Part shown: in pieces, positions 9,611-21,100 of the stretch
Numbering within the stretch: the first letter of the stretch is position 1
Layout of the letters: each line of letters opens with the position of its first letter
Assembly (NCBI GenBank): GCA_016271365.2
Contig: CM057456.1
Location: 1,395,837,001-1,395,901,000, forward strand
Source: Neoceratodus forsteri
Lineage: Eukaryota > Chordata > Ceratodontiformes > Ceratodontidae
Direction of reading: 5' to 3'
Length of the DNA: 64,000 nucleotides
The notes under the pieces: model-generated
The model's database searches: none
Told to the model about the DNA's origin: nothing
Seen by the model: only the letters and a program-made list of their open reading frames with translations
Position numbers and translations under genes: made by a program

Positions 9611-11460
9611 TTCTGTTGCTGTCTTCTGGTTCTGTTGTGTGCTAAGTGCTGCTATTCTTGTCTCCACTGTGCCTGTCCTCCCTTCGTTTTTTTTTTTTTT
9701 ATCTCCTAAAACTGTGGCCCTCAGGTGATGGGTATGTCCCCCCCCCCCCCCAAATCATCCTGTTTCTGAAAACAAAGGCTACCAAAAATCAAGACTGCAC
9801 TTGATCAGCTCAGTCAAATTCTCTGGTATCTGATCCATCCTTTGTGCCTAGTAACTGTCATTTCAGCAGGAAAGCATGCTTCCTCCCTCATCAGTGTATG
9901 AGAGGCCCTACTGCTGGAATCAGGCAGCTTCCTTCCTTTTGGCTGAGAATAGTCAGCTCCATCTGGAGATGTGATATATTTTCTGTCCTTTCAGAAGCTT
10001 GAGAACAGGTGTCCCCATTCCTCTATAACAAAAGGAAGGATACTGTCACAGACAATGAGGTGTCAAATCTCCCGCTGGTCTAAGAACAGGAAACCTGAGT
10101 GGCTAATAGAAATTCACAATGGCATGCTACTATTCTAACAGGAATTGTGCCAGGTATGGGGAAGGAATGGTCCCTTTCAGCCCTTCACTACAATCCAGTG
10201 CTTCTTGCATGATAATATTGGTGCCAGTAGATGAACCATGAAGTTTCATCTGCTTTTGAGAGCTCTTCAAAATAGCCACAGGAATGTGCTTTTAAATTTG
10301 ACGGTGCTTAATGTGTTTGGCAAAGTGTATTTTGTGTAACAGCCAAAAATTGGCAATAGCAAAAGTGTTTGTCTGTGGATAGTAATTTTCTCTTCACTTC
10401 TCTGTTTTATATCTTTCTCAAGTCGCAGTTGTTCGTGCAAAGTGCCTTTGCTCCCCAAAAGTATCCACTGTAATGATGCAACTGCAGTTGCATGCTAACA
10501 ACCAGTACAACTATGGGCACACATTCTGGCTACTAAGCACAAAACAGGTTAGGATTTGCGGATAATCTCTGGACACCTGAGAGTAGTTGCAAATGTTATA
10601 CATATAGCCACTTTACACCCCAAGAACTACAAAGTGCATTCCAGTTTAGAACTAATAAATGCTGCTCTAAGCAACCTTTGAACACCAGTGCAAATACTTA
10701 AATATTGTGTACAGTCTAATTTTTTTTTTTTTTTATCTTTCACACTGTGTGCTATGTAAGCATTAATCCACTCAAGGTATGGACTTCTGGGGAATTAATG
10801 CATACCCCAGGAGAACTGGAAGGCATAACAGCCTTGTGCTTTTCAGTACATCTGGGAAGTGCTTTAATTCTCAAGAGACCCATGTCCTGCACTTATACGA
10901 TGGTGAAAGATGTTTTTCTAATGGAAAAAGGGGTTATTTTACTGTAGTTAGGCTGTTGCTAGGAAGAGTGTGTGAGTTTGGTAACGATTCCAGGAAGTGC
11001 ATTTATTTTGATAAAAAGATATGTGCTGTTTTGGGTTATTGCATTGACAAAAATGGGAAAAAAAATAATTTAATGGAAGAAGGGGTTTTATTTTATTTAG
11101 TTAAGCTCTTGCTAAGTGGATTAAGGTAAGTTAGTTACATGTGTTTCTAGGAAATTAATGGTCAGGCGTTGAATTTCGACCGATGAAGTTATTAGATAAG
11201 GTAACTTTCTTAAACGCTTTCTTGTAGCTACATATTTGTGTTTGTCAATTCATGCAGTATCCATTGAGCCTCTATTGATGATTATAAAAACAAATAAATG
11301 TATAACCCTCCATGGTCCATACTGACATTCTCCCGGGCTCTTGGGGTGACTGTCCTACAGCTTGACATCACTTTTACTGTGCATGACTGCATAGCAGGGT
11401 GGAGCGGTGTTCCAGACAGCATTGTGGAGCATTTTAGTTGGACTCATTTTTCTGTGCTAA
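9611..11460. other. Unassigned intergenic stretch
   Basis: No gene or known element is recognised. There is a T run at 9687-9701, a C run at about 9739-9751 and another T run at about 10720-10734. Open frames at 10747-11129 on the plus strand have no recognisable domain. Two loosely similar segments (around 10918-10960 and 11071-11110), both AATGGAAnAAGGGGTT followed by a T-rich run and GTTA-GCT, explain most of that reading frame as repeat sequence. Confidence 0.5.
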
Positions 11461-12240
11461 TTATTTATTTAAAATGTTACCCAGAAGAGTATACTGAGCT
11501 GGCATCAGTTTGTTTCTGGATGAGTCCTGTGGAAGGGTGGTGGGGAGCAGTGCAGTGCAATAAATCATAACAACAATGGATAACCCATGAGTATAGTGCA
11601 ATACAGCCAGAATACTAATAAAATAAGAAGTACATGTACAATACGTGCTGTGCAAGATAGACAGCAGTGGGACTAAGTACACAGTGCAAAAATCATGACA
11701 ATAGAATAAGCCAAATTCCATACAGTGCTGTACAAAACAGGCTAATATATGTGCACAATATAATGTGCAACATAGACTAGTAGTGGTAGTGTGCAAAACT
11801 GTAAAATAAGCAAATGCAAGCAAACAAAACATTAGAGTAGCAAGGGGTTCAGGATGTTTACAAACATGAGTCATAAGGTCATGGAGGAAGGATTAAAGGG
11901 TGGAGGAGGGGAAGGTTGAACCAAAGGCTGGAGAACCTGAAGGCAAGTGCATTGATCCACTTATGCTCATCATACAGGAGATGGAGGGAGAGAGAGTAAG
12001 GGTCTGTGTTGCGGAGGCGGTAGGAGGGGTTGGGGGACAGGAGAGTAAGGAACTGAGATGAGGGGGGAGGGTTCCAAACCAGAATTTACAGTTTAATGAA
12101 GTACAGTGGGTAAGGCATCTGTTAGAGGAGGGAGTGAGAGTGCAATATAGAGGGAGCAGTGCTGAATGCAGGGGGAGTCGAGGGCAAAATGACAGGAGGA
12201 GGAAGAGGAGGAGGAGTGAACAAAGGGGTCTGGTCTAGTA
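11461..12240 (-). mobile_element. Family C LINE, 3' end fragment
   Basis: The left edge has (ATTT)n and ACCCAGAAGAG...ACTGAGC, matching the start of the family C copies at 15467 and 35425. An A-rich UTR follows, then the G-rich coding-strand complement GGTTCCAAACCAGAATTTA (12069-12087), which appears as ATCCAAACCAAAATTTA in the 36.4-kb copy. Only the C-terminal coding part remains and it is heavily decayed. The minus-strand open frames here have no intact domain. Confidence 0.6.
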
Positions 12241-12382
12241 AGGCTGGTTTTGGGGTAGTGTTATACATGGACAGGATTCCTGTAAAAGAATACAGCTTCT
12301 TAATCAAAAACCAGGTCACCTCAACCGTCTTTTGACGGTCAGGGAGTGGAATAACAGGCTTTGTTCCTGTAAAGTGTGCCAA
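12241..12382. other. Short segment between LINE relics
   Basis: Contains a small hairpin (ACCGTC-TTTT-GACGGT, 12323-12338) and a direct repeat of TTCCTGTAAA about 85 bp apart (12278 and 12364). Nothing else is recognised. Confidence 0.45.
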
Positions 12383-12515
12383 ATTTTTTTTTTATTGATG
12401 AGACTATGAAACTTATAAAGATTTATTCTAGTCAAGATACTAAATTAGTTATCCCCAAGACAAGTTAAAATGAGAGCACCACAGAATGATGCTCACCAGA
12501 CTCTCATTTATAGGA

Positions 12516-14050
12516 TCATAGGTAGCTACAAGCCAGGAGGTCTATTTGACCCTTTAACAGCTCACCACTATTTAGTGTACTCATATTTTTTGCTTCCCAT
12601 ATGTACTGTATATCCAATCTGTGCTTGAAGATATTCATATTTTCACTAGTTACCACTGCCTTTGGCAACCCATTCCATGTTGTTACCACCGTCTGGGAGA
12701 ACCACTTACTTTGTTGAGTTGTCTTACTAACCATCCCATTATCTTCATTCCATGACTCCTTGCACTTCTGCTAACTTCCTGTGTTTTTAGTCCAATAGTT
12801 TCCCATGTATATATGCATCTCTGGATGCACTATAGATGAGACACAGGTCCCCCCATAAAACGCCTACAACACAGAGTACCTCTCTCCATATGTCCTTTGT
12901 ATTAAGGCGCCTGTTTGTTTTATTGCCCACCTTTGCACCCTCTCCATAAGATCGTGTCCTCCCCTTGTTTGTGGTGCACAAAAGGATCCACAGTACTCCG
13001 TATGTGGTCTCACAATGGAAGTGTATAAGGGTACTAGGACCGCTGCATCTTTACTTGTAATATTTTTATGTATACATCCCAATAATCTATTACATTGTTT
13101 CACCTTGTTTTTGGTGTGAATTTTAAATGATAAATCCCTAGTTATTAATCCCAAATCTACTTTCTGAGTGGTCTCCATGAGGCATAGACCGTTTAATGTA
13201 TATTTATATTCTGGCCCAAGTGCATAACTCTGCACTTCTCCAAATTAAACCTCAGTTTGTGTGTTTCAGCCCACAGCTGTAGCCTGTCAGGTTCTTTCTG
13301 CAGTATTTGGCCTCCTGTTTTGCTGTCAGTAATAGCCCCCACCTTGCTGTCATCAGCATGTTTGGCCATCCAGATGTTGTCTGAAACCTGCAGTGTTGAT
13401 GCAACTAAATTAAACAGGGTGGGCCCAAGAACTGAGCCCTGTGGCACCCTACTCATAACCGCCCCCCAGTCAGAACAATATCTCCGAATACACACCCTCT
13501 GTCTCCTCCCAGTCAGCCAAGATCTAACCCAGGATAGTATATTTGGATGTAATTGTAAGGTAATTAATTGTCTCAATAATACATCTTGGTCTAGAGAATC
13601 AAAGGCTTTTGCATAGTCAAACACCACGTCCACCGCCATACCCTTATCAAGCGCATCACTCGCTGGTTCATAAAAATATAATTGATTTGTCAAGCAGGAC
13701 CTGCCACCATTAAATCCATGTTGTGTTGTATCAGTCAACCCATTTTTTCTGACATGTTCAAATATTTTTCCTTCTACAAACCCCTCCATAGGTTTTCCCA
13801 GAATGGTGGTCAAACTAATGGGCCTAAAGTTCTCCGTCTTTGACCTGTTGCCTTTTTTGTAGATTGGGTCACCAAGGCTTCCCTCCATTCTTCTATCACT
13901 TCTCCTTGTTTAAATGAATCATTAAACAGTTTGGTAATTGGCCTCGTCAGTTCATGCCTCAGTTCCTTTAACAGTCTTGGACTGATACCATCAGGTCCCA
14001 TGGATTTATTAATCTTCAGTTTGTTTATTTTATCCATCACCATCGAACTT
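12516..14050 (-). pseudogene. Element E reverse transcriptase and C-terminus
   Basis: Minus-strand motifs in order: K-S-M-G-P-D-G-I-S-P-R-L-L-K-E-L (near 13990-13940), F-R-P-I-S-L-T-T-I-L-G-K (near 13825-13790), Q-H-G-F-N-G-G-R-S-C (near 13730-13700), D-Y-A-K-A-F-D-S-L-D (near 13620-13590), V-P-Q-G-S-V-L-G-P-T-L-F-N (near 13450-13410) and A-K-H-A-D-D-S-K-V (near 13365-13340). The catalytic A-D-D is intact. The C-terminal V-P-L-Y-T-S-I-V-R-P-H-T-E-Y-C block lies near 13030-12985, and W-N-G-L-P-K-A-V near 12680-12655. The open frame 13193-13888 is the longest surviving part. Frame changes at about 13850 and 13210 break the protein. Confidence 0.88.
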
Positions 14051-14174
14051 GTTACCTCAATTTGTGAATTAATTATTTTTGGGTACCCACCAAATGTTCT
14101 TGTTAAATCTCTCGGCTGAAAAATACTCAGGAAGTAGTGATTTAAGGCATTTGCTATTTCCCATTTATCTGTTG

Positions 14175-15250
14175 TTATCTTTTGGTCTTTTTTAGTGGTC
14201 CTATTCCTGCATTATTACCTCTTAGGGACCCCACGTAGCTAAAAAACATTTTCTTATTATCTTTTACACCATTAGCCATTTTTTGTTCTGCATTAATTTT
14301 TGCTCTCCTAATCAATAATTTATTTTTCTTTGTTTCCCTTTTATATGCTGCCCAGTTATCTTCGCTGGGATTTTTTAAATATTTTACGAACTTGCTCTTC
14401 TTCCTTCTTATACTATTTCTAATTGCTTTACTCCACCAGGCCGGTATCCTTCCTCTTTTATTATACTTCTTTACCTCAGGTACCCATGGATCTATACAGT
14501 AATCCGAGTTTTTAGTTTCAGCCATGTAGCATCCATGTCAAGGTCCTTGAATTCCATTTCCCAGTTCCATCCTCATAAAAATCCCTGCATAGATGATTAG
14601 TCTGCTTTATAATAGTTTTTTAACCACTGTTTGTCCCCGTACGTTTTCTCTACCTCTGTCTATTTCTATGTGAATGGCATTATGATCACTAGTTCCGATT
14701 GACATGTCAGTCTCTGTTGTGACCTTTTCTAGCTCAATATTGCTCAGAACAAGGTCCAGAATATTGGTTCCTTGTTTTTTTTTCCTTTATAAAGTGCTCT
14801 AGACCTTGTTGAGTCACAGTCTCAAGAAGTGTGTTTTCATGTAGTGCACAACCTTGTTGTGTTTCCCAGTTGATAGTTGGGAAATTAAAATCCCCCAGTA
14901 ACATATAGTCTCCATTTATCATCATATTTTTGACTGCTGTCAAAAACACCTAATTTCCCTCTTTATTTAAACCTGGTGACCTATACCCTACCCCTATTGT
15001 AATGTATTTTCCCCCAGTTTGAATTTTAACTCGTAAGGACTCCGTTCCCTCACATAAAACATTTGAAGGAGTCATTTCACGTGCCTTAGTTTCTTCTGTT
15101 GCATATGTAGCCATCCCCCCTCCACTCCTATTCAGTCGATTCTTACAAAACATTGTATACAAAGGAATTGTGACCCCATCATTCTTGATCTTTAAGCCAC
15201 GTTTCCAAATCTATTTTTACCCCACCTCTGTATGCACTTTGCATTAATGG
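14175..15250 (-). pseudogene. Element E endonuclease and linker
   Basis: On the minus strand, L-E-T-W-L-K-D (near 15212-15190) and R-S-G-G-G-M-A-T-Y (near 15125-15100) belong to the N-terminal part of the endonuclease. G-V-G-Y-R-S-P-G (near 15000-14977) and L-L-G-D-F-N-F-P-T-I-N-W (14899-14864) carry further conserved residues, including Asp and Asn. The linker at 14525-14175 is basic (W-W-S-K-A-I-R-N-S-I-R-R-K-K-S) with W-A-A-Y-K-R-E-T-K-K, as in CR1 linkers. Stops at about 14950 and 14734 separate the pieces. The domain would nick target DNA in an intact copy. Confidence 0.82.
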
Positions 15251-15404
15251 TTTTATCAGTGCTGTCATTTGTCTTTTTTTTTTTATGTAGTATTTCTGTC
15301 CGTTTTCCTCTTATTTTTTTTACTTGTCTTCAGACTTTCAACGTACACAATACTAGACCCAGCTTTATGTTTCCTTGTCTTCCTAGATGTTACTTCAAAG
15401 CTTT

Positions 15405-17900
15405 TCTAATTCTAGCGACAAAAAGTGTCCCTACTAGATCTCCCCCTTTCTACTTAGATGTAACTTTTATTTATTTATTTATGAGTTTCACCAGGAAGGC
15501 ACACTGAGCAGAGTACTGCTCGATTCCAGTTGCATCCTGGGGGAGAGGGGAGAGGAGAGGAGAACATAATACAGCAAAAATAGATTGCAATCAGACAGTA
15601 GGTGTTAGACGCAGCTAACAGCACAAGGAATAACACGACAATAGGATGCATTGAGGCACAAAAGAAACAGCAAAATACAGTGCAACACAAAACAGCCTAA
15701 GTACTCCAGCCTAGAGGAGGAGCGGTGCATTAGGTTAGGTACAAGTGCCGGTGGAGGCAAACTTTTCTTTGAGGCGGGCATGGAGGTAGCGGTTCGAAGG
15801 GGCATGCCTTATGTCCACTGGAAGGGAGTTCCACAACTTGGGCATGCGATATGTGAAGGCTGCCTGGACAGCATTTGTGGACCTGTGTGGGATAGATAGG
15901 AGTCTGGTGTCATTGTGCCTGAGTGTGTAAGCTGGCAGGGGAGTGGCTGAGAGTACAGAGTGGAGATAGGGGGGCAGGGACTGAGACCAGAACTTGGCAG
16001 CAAAATGGGCACAGTGTATTTGTGGCGATCTTGCAGTGAGGAGAGACCCAGTGATTGATGCAGGACACAGTGATGGTTGGGGTAGGGACAGTCTAAGGCA
16101 AAACGACAAAAGGCATGGAAGAGTGGGCCCAGTCTGGCCAGGGTGGACTTGGAGGCGGCACTATAGACTACATCCCCATAGTCTATGACTGGCAGGATCA
16201 TTTTCTGTACCATAGCATTGCGGGCTGGCAGTGGGATGCATACATTATTATGGTAGAGAGCACTCAGTCTGGGGTGTAGTTTTTTGTAGCTTGCATCGAT
16301 ATGCGCAGAGAAATCTAGGTGCTGGTCAAGCCAGATCCCGAGGTACCTAAAGGAGGAGCTAACCTCCAAAGTTGTCCCCTCAAAGGTGTGGAAAGTAGGG
16401 GTGGAGAGGAGCCTCGAGAGTCTCTGCCTTGTGCCGAAGGTCATGGAGACAGTTTTCCTGGCATTGAGGTGGAGCTAGTTAGAGCAAAACCAGTGTTGGA
16501 CTTTGTTGAAGTCTTGTTGGAGTCTGGACACCACATCAGAGGCTGATTGGCCTGATGTGTACAGCACTGCGTCATCAGCATACATGTGAATGGATGTGTG
16601 TGGGCAGGCAGAGGGCAGGTCTTTGAGGAAGATGGAGAACAGGAGCGGCCCAAGTGCTGAGCCCTGTGGCACACCTGATGTTATGGGGAGAGGAGAAGAG
16701 GTTGAGCTACCGATTCTGACAGATTGTGTTCAAACTATCAGATATGAGCGGAACCATTCTGTGGCGAGGCCAGAAAGTCCTGCATTTTGGAGCTTAGTCA
16801 AAAGGGGATGTGAGACAGTGTCGAATGCCTTAACGAGGTCGACAGAAATTGCTGAGGTGATATGGCCTTTATCCATGGCTTAACTTATCGTGGCTAAACA
16901 AATAATTCTGATTTTCAAAGCACTCCCAACTCCTCACACATGCTATACACTTACTGTAACTAAGCTCCATTGTCGAATCCAATTATTAATGTTTTTTTAT
17001 TTTATTGTTAATGTGTTGATTCATTCTTGGTATTGGCAACATTTCAGAAATAATCTACATTCATTATTATAAATCCTCTTCTCAATTACTTGAACTAAAG
17101 ATATCATTTATTTTGCAATTTCTTATATCATTTGCTCCTATATGGACTAACACGATTGAATTTGTAGGTGCCTTTTTCATTAAATCTTCGGTAATATTAA
17201 TCGGGTCCCTTACCCCTGCTCCAGGAAAACAACTGCTATCAACTATTTGCTTATTTATCTTTGTTGTATGATCTGTAAATCTGATGAATGAATCACCTAA
17301 TATATACACATTGTGGTCTAATATTTCATTACTTGGTGTATCATGGGTCACTGTAGTTTGTTCAGGATTTGTTTCCATGTTAATACCACTTTCTTGTTCT
17401 AGATTTGAGTCTACTATCTCAGATTCTGTCTCCTCCCTTATTTGCTTTAATGGTTCAAAACGATTTTCTGTTGGGAATAGAAAATAGCATGGCCTTTCTG
17501 TCTTTTTTTATGTTTCTGTTGTTGAGAGCTCAGTATCCTCTTCAGTATCCCTTATTCTTTTACTCCCCACTACAATTCCTCTTCCTGTTTGATATTGCTC
17601 ACTCTGTATTTGTTTATCCTTGGTTTTATAGCATTTGAGTTCCATCTCTAATCTTATCAGTTTAACCTTTAATTCTTTTATTTCTAAGCACTACTCACAC
17701 ACAAAGTGTGTGAATTTAGCCATTTCAGCTACACTAAACTTGAAGCGCATTGTGCATTGTACCCCTATTTCTCCCCCCTGCAGTGTTACATATATATTGT
17801 CCATTTTTACTCTCAATGCTAAGATAGCCCCCCCTTTTTTTTCTGATTTTCTTTGTAGTTTCCAACAGCTCATATTCAGTACTTACTGAATAGGCTACAG
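15405..17900 (-). pseudogene. Element E ORF1 with SGNH esterase, split by a LINE insertion
   Basis: CR1 ORF1 proteins bind RNA, and some carry an SGNH (GDSL-like) esterase. On the minus strand the N-terminus is near 17873 and a Cys/His-containing, basic and coiled-coil-like stretch follows to about 17600. The esterase then shows Y-I-L-G-D-S-F-I-R (17304-17278, nucleophile Ser), F-P-G-A-G-V-R-D (17226-17203) and V-L-V-H-I-G-A-N-D-I (17154-17125, block III). Downstream codons run to about 16887, where a family C LINE interrupts. The frame resumes at 15460 as H-L-S-R-K-G-G-D-L-V-G-T-L-F and stops at about 15387. The D-x-x-H pair of the esterase C-terminus sits exactly at the break. Stops near 17690 and 17510 also occur. 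Confidence 0.8.
15467..16880 (-). mobile_element. Family C LINE inserted in element E ORF1
   Basis: Flanked by the 6-bp duplication TAACTT (15461-15466 and 16881-16886). On the minus strand it reads from K-A-F-D-T-V (near 16840-16815) and S-G-V-P-Q-G-S-A-L-G-P (near 16675-16645) through Y-A-D-D-A-V-L-Y (16581-16558) to V-I-D-Y-G-D-V-V-Y-S-A-A-S-K-S (16188-16140) and a C-terminus at about 15735. A 3' UTR and an (AAAT)n tail follow. It is 5'-truncated within the RT. The RT box with both aspartates is intact, but there is a frame change near 16470. The lineage belongs to the Jockey superfamily (L2- or Rex1-like), and I cannot place it more exactly. Confidence 0.85.
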
Positions 17901-17993
17901 CTGCCTGCCCTCTACCCCTCTCTGCCGACTGACACCTACAGATGCCACTGTCCTCTGTCTGCGTCGCCTCTGCTCCGTGTTTGACTCCGCTCG

Positions 17994-18690
17994 CTGGAGC
18001 CGAGCACTATATGGGGAGCTTTCAGTGATATCAGCTGTTACCATGGTGACACTCACCCTAAACTACCTCCCTGTACTGGTGGACTGTGTATATAGTCTGC
18101 CTTTAAAATGGCAGACTAGTTAACCCCAGGCAGCTGTAACACCAACCTCTCCTGAACACCCAGTAGTGAGTGTCTATCCAGTTTCTGGCCCCTTGTAGCA
18201 ACAGGAGACACAGGAACGCCTAGCACAGGTACTACTAATGAACAGTGGCTGCTAGTATCCGCAGCGTCCCTTGATCACAGTTAAACCAGTAAAAGTAGCA
18301 CTGCCTGCACTCGCAGCCTGCCCAGAATATTTCCCCACGCTTACTGGAGCTGAACACTATATAGAGCGCTTGCAGTGATGTCAGCCATTACCACGGTGAC
18401 ACTCCCCCTAAACTACCTCCCTGTACAGGTGGACAATGTATATAGTCTGCTTTTAAAAAGGCAGACTAGCCAACACCAGGCAGCTGTAACACCAGCCTCT
18501 CCTGAACAGCCAGCAATGAGTATCTATCAAGTTCCTGGCTCCTCATAGCAGTGGGAAACACAGGAACGCCTAGCACAGGTACTGCCAATGAACAGTGGCT
18601 ACTAGTATCCACAACATCCCTTGCACACAGTTAAAACAGTAAACATAGCGCTGCCTGCACTTGCAGCCGGCCCAGAATGTCATTGACAGA
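17994..18690 (-). repeat. Two tandem 350-bp units in the 5' UTR of element E
   Basis: Unit 1 (about 17994-18343) and unit 2 (18344-18690) align over their length. Shared blocks include CACTATAT(G/A)(G/A), CCCTAAACTACCTCCCTGTA, GTATATAGTCTGC, CCAGGCAGCTGTAACACCA, GCCTAGCACAGGTACT and ACTGCCTGCACT. They sit immediately upstream (on the minus strand) of ORF1, where some LINEs keep repeated promoter monomers. The units differ at roughly one site in seven by eye, so the duplication is old or came from template divergence. Confidence 0.8.
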
Positions 18691-18897
18691 CTGCTGTCTC
18701 TTTTCCATAGTACCTGCTAGTTTCGCAGCTAGCTGTGACGTTATGCAGTACGAGAATGGGAGGGTTGGGGTGAGTGAGTGGGATGATTAACATAAAATTA
18801 CAAAACTGGGTAAAAACTGTGACAATAAAAAGATGCACTCACATTCCAATACTGTCACATTAAAAACAGCTGAGCAGACATGCACAGCTGAATGCCT
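18691..18897. other. Boundary region 5' of element E
   Basis: Contains the probable 5' edge of element E (about 18760) and an AT-rich spacer. No coding feature is seen. Confidence 0.4.
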
Positions 18898-19660
18898 TCT
18901 GTTTATTTACTAATTCTTTGTTGACCCAATAGGTGCACTGGTGCCAAGGTTTCAGGCATGACCTGGGTAGTGCAAGTACAAAGTAAATCAGCAAAAATAA
19001 AGATGCAGAACCTAATACAAATGCCAAAAACAGTAGGAAATATTTTACAAATGTCAATAACTGAGAGAAATAGGATACATGAAGGTACAATAAAGACGCA
19101 GTTATGCCATATACATGGTACAGAGGAGAAAAAATATACATATGAGAGCATATACAGCCAACAGTATGCAAATACATTTCACGTTGTGCAAATAGCATAC
19201 GAGGACAACACTGGCTGTGCAGGAAGATTCAGCAGTGGAGTCATAAAAATTAGTTACGAAGCACAGGAGCAGGCAGTGAGGTTTTAGCAGGTGGTCTTTC
19301 ATTTTGAGCACAGAGCGGTTTTTGGGGAGGATGACAATGTGTTGTGAGAGGGTATGGAATTCCAGAGGGAAGCAGTGTGATGATAGCAGAAGAATCTCTG
19401 CCCCGTGCCTGTCTACATGAGTGGGATCATTAGAGAGTTATTCACAGTGGAGTGGGACTGAAGGAGCTTAACAGGAGCAAGAAACTGAGTGAGGCTGCAT
19501 GGCATGTTTTCGTGCAGTCCTTGTACACAGGGTAGGCTGGAGTAAATTATGCTGTACGTTCCTGTTGTAACCAATGGAGCTGCTCAAGACTAGCACAGTG
19601 GCAGGAACTTGAGCCCATGGAAGTATCAACTCTGGCCACCCTGTGGTAAATGCCTTTTTT
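18898..19660 (-). mobile_element. LINE 3' end (family C-like), minus strand
   Basis: Starts with GTTTATTTAC...TTGTTGACCCAATAGGTGCACT and an A-rich UTR like the fragments at 8574 and 39050. Further right the minus strand reads L-E-F-H-T-L-S-Q-H-I-V near 19360-19325, which resembles the W-N-S-L-P-L-x-I-R segment near the C-terminus of Jockey-superfamily ORF2. The rest is too decayed to follow. The right edge is uncertain. Confidence 0.55.
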
Positions 19661-20089
19661 CCCCGCACAGACAGACTTAGGAGCAGAATCCATTATGACA
19701 GTGCGACAGTCTGTTTGAGGGAGAAGGTTGCTTTGCACTGTCCCTACTTTAGCGTTAGCTGTGTGATGCCTCTTAATGCAGTAAAGCTGTCCCAGTTCTG
19801 GTGTATGGACTTCTACCATGAGATGTGGCACAGATTTACAGAAGTCTGCCCACTACTATCACTGCAGCACTCTGGATCAGTATTAATGACTTTTGCATGC
19901 AGGACACAAATCAGAGCACCGGGGGATCCGCATGTCTCTGTGTCCTGCAATGGGGAAAACAGCTGAGCATATTACTGAGACATAAAAAAGGCGTGGAGAT
20001 GATCAGTTATGTATAATAAAACACACAGACATGCTTTAATACAGTAACTTTATTGAAAGCAGCTGGATATTTCACTTGGTGACGTGTTC
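19661..20089. other. Unassigned spacer
   Basis: No gene or repeat recognised. Open frames of 60-110 residues on both strands lack motifs. Confidence 0.4.
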
Positions 20090-20627
20090 CACGTGATCAA
20101 GATGGCGACCACATTGGGCTAGCCATGTTATAACAGCCGTAGTTATGTTTTTATTTGTTTTAATTTTAGTATTAATATTAGTTTTGGTTTTTTTTTCATG
20201 TTTTGATTCAAAGATTTATTAATTCTTTTTCTTTTCTCGGGAAATACCTGGCGATAGTTGTCGGTAGAGATAGCGACAGCGGGTTTTGCTGTTGTCTTCC
20301 TCTTCAGGATTGGAGGTTTTCCTCTGAGCAAGATTTGAGAACCTTGTTGGGAGTCCTTCAGTTAAAGTCTGGGAGATTTTTACCAGGAGTTGATAGTTTT
20401 TGCACTGGGACTGTAGGCTGGTTATCAGCCTCGCACTGCCCTGGGACTCTATTTTCAGATCCTGTCGGAATCTTGGAGTGTTTGGGAATGTGACCCGGAG
20501 TCGGATGTTGGGACCTTGAGGCTGGGTTTCTCCTCAGAGATTTGGCGGCTTTCGTTTTTTGGGCTTGGTGAACTGTTGCATCTTTGGTGTCGTCCTTTGG
20601 AGTGGGTGAGCCTGCCAGGATTTTGAT

Positions 20628-21100
20628 CTGAACCCAGGGTGGTTTGCTGGGGTGGACTGGGGGGTGGCGCCGTCTGAGGACAGGCCCCGGTGTGCCCATG
20701 GTTTCTGGGCTTGTGGTGGGCAGGCTGGAGAGCCTGCTCACATGGATTCCAGTTACCGGCTGAATTCCTCAGTGGCATCTTGGGGGACGACCGGGGGGAG
20801 ATTCTCTGTATTAGTTGGAAGCGCTCATTTAAGGGTGTTTTGAGCCCATTAAATACTGGCCTGAACCCAGGGTGGTCTAGTGAGCAGTTAGCCGCGACGG
20901 GTGATCAGGGGTGTGTTATTGGAGGACAGACCCCAGTGTACCCGTGGTTTTTGGGTTTTGCAGGGGGCAGGCTGGAGAGCATGCTCACGTAGATCCATTC
21001 GCCGGCTGACCTCCTAAGTGACACCTTGGGGGACGACCCAGGGGAGAATATCTTTCTTTTTGGCTGTCCAATTGAGCTCCCCTTTAAACGGCTGGAATAA
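20628..21100 (+). repeat. Two tandem 233-bp units in the L2-like 5' UTR
   Basis: Copy 1 starts at 20628 and copy 2 at 20861, both with CTGAACCCAGGGTGGT. Shared blocks include GAGGACAG(G/A)CCCC, CCC(A/G)TGGTTT(C/T)TGGG, GGCAGGCTGGAGAGC and TTGGGGGACGACC. Similarity fades after about 21050. The position between the 5' end and the first ORF2 codons fits promoter monomers. No TATA box is seen. Confidence 0.78.

Larger units (their letters stand above)
12383..18760 (-). mobile_element. Nearly complete esterase-type CR1-like LINE (element E)
   Basis: Read on the minus strand, the element has a tandem-repeat 5' UTR (17994-18690), an ORF1 with an SGNH esterase (17873 down to 15405, split by an inserted LINE), an ORF2 endonuclease (about 15240-14730) and RT (about 14040-12860), a C-terminal domain (to about 12516) and a 3' UTR ending near a T run at 12383. 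Subtracting the 1.4-kb insertion leaves about 4.9 kb, the size of a full CR1. It carries several stops and frameshifts. Its proteins are clearly different from those of LINEs A and B. Confidence 0.82.

Noticed and set aside
9770..10250. Possible DIRS recombinase codons (a V-I-S-A-G-K-H-A-S run near 9855)
   Set aside because: The expected preceding and following motifs are absent, so it is below the level I can support.
10747..11129. Plus-strand frames of 66-116 codons
   Set aside because: No domain. Part of the frame is an internally duplicated AATGGAA...GGGGTT phrase, which suggests repeat-derived sequence.
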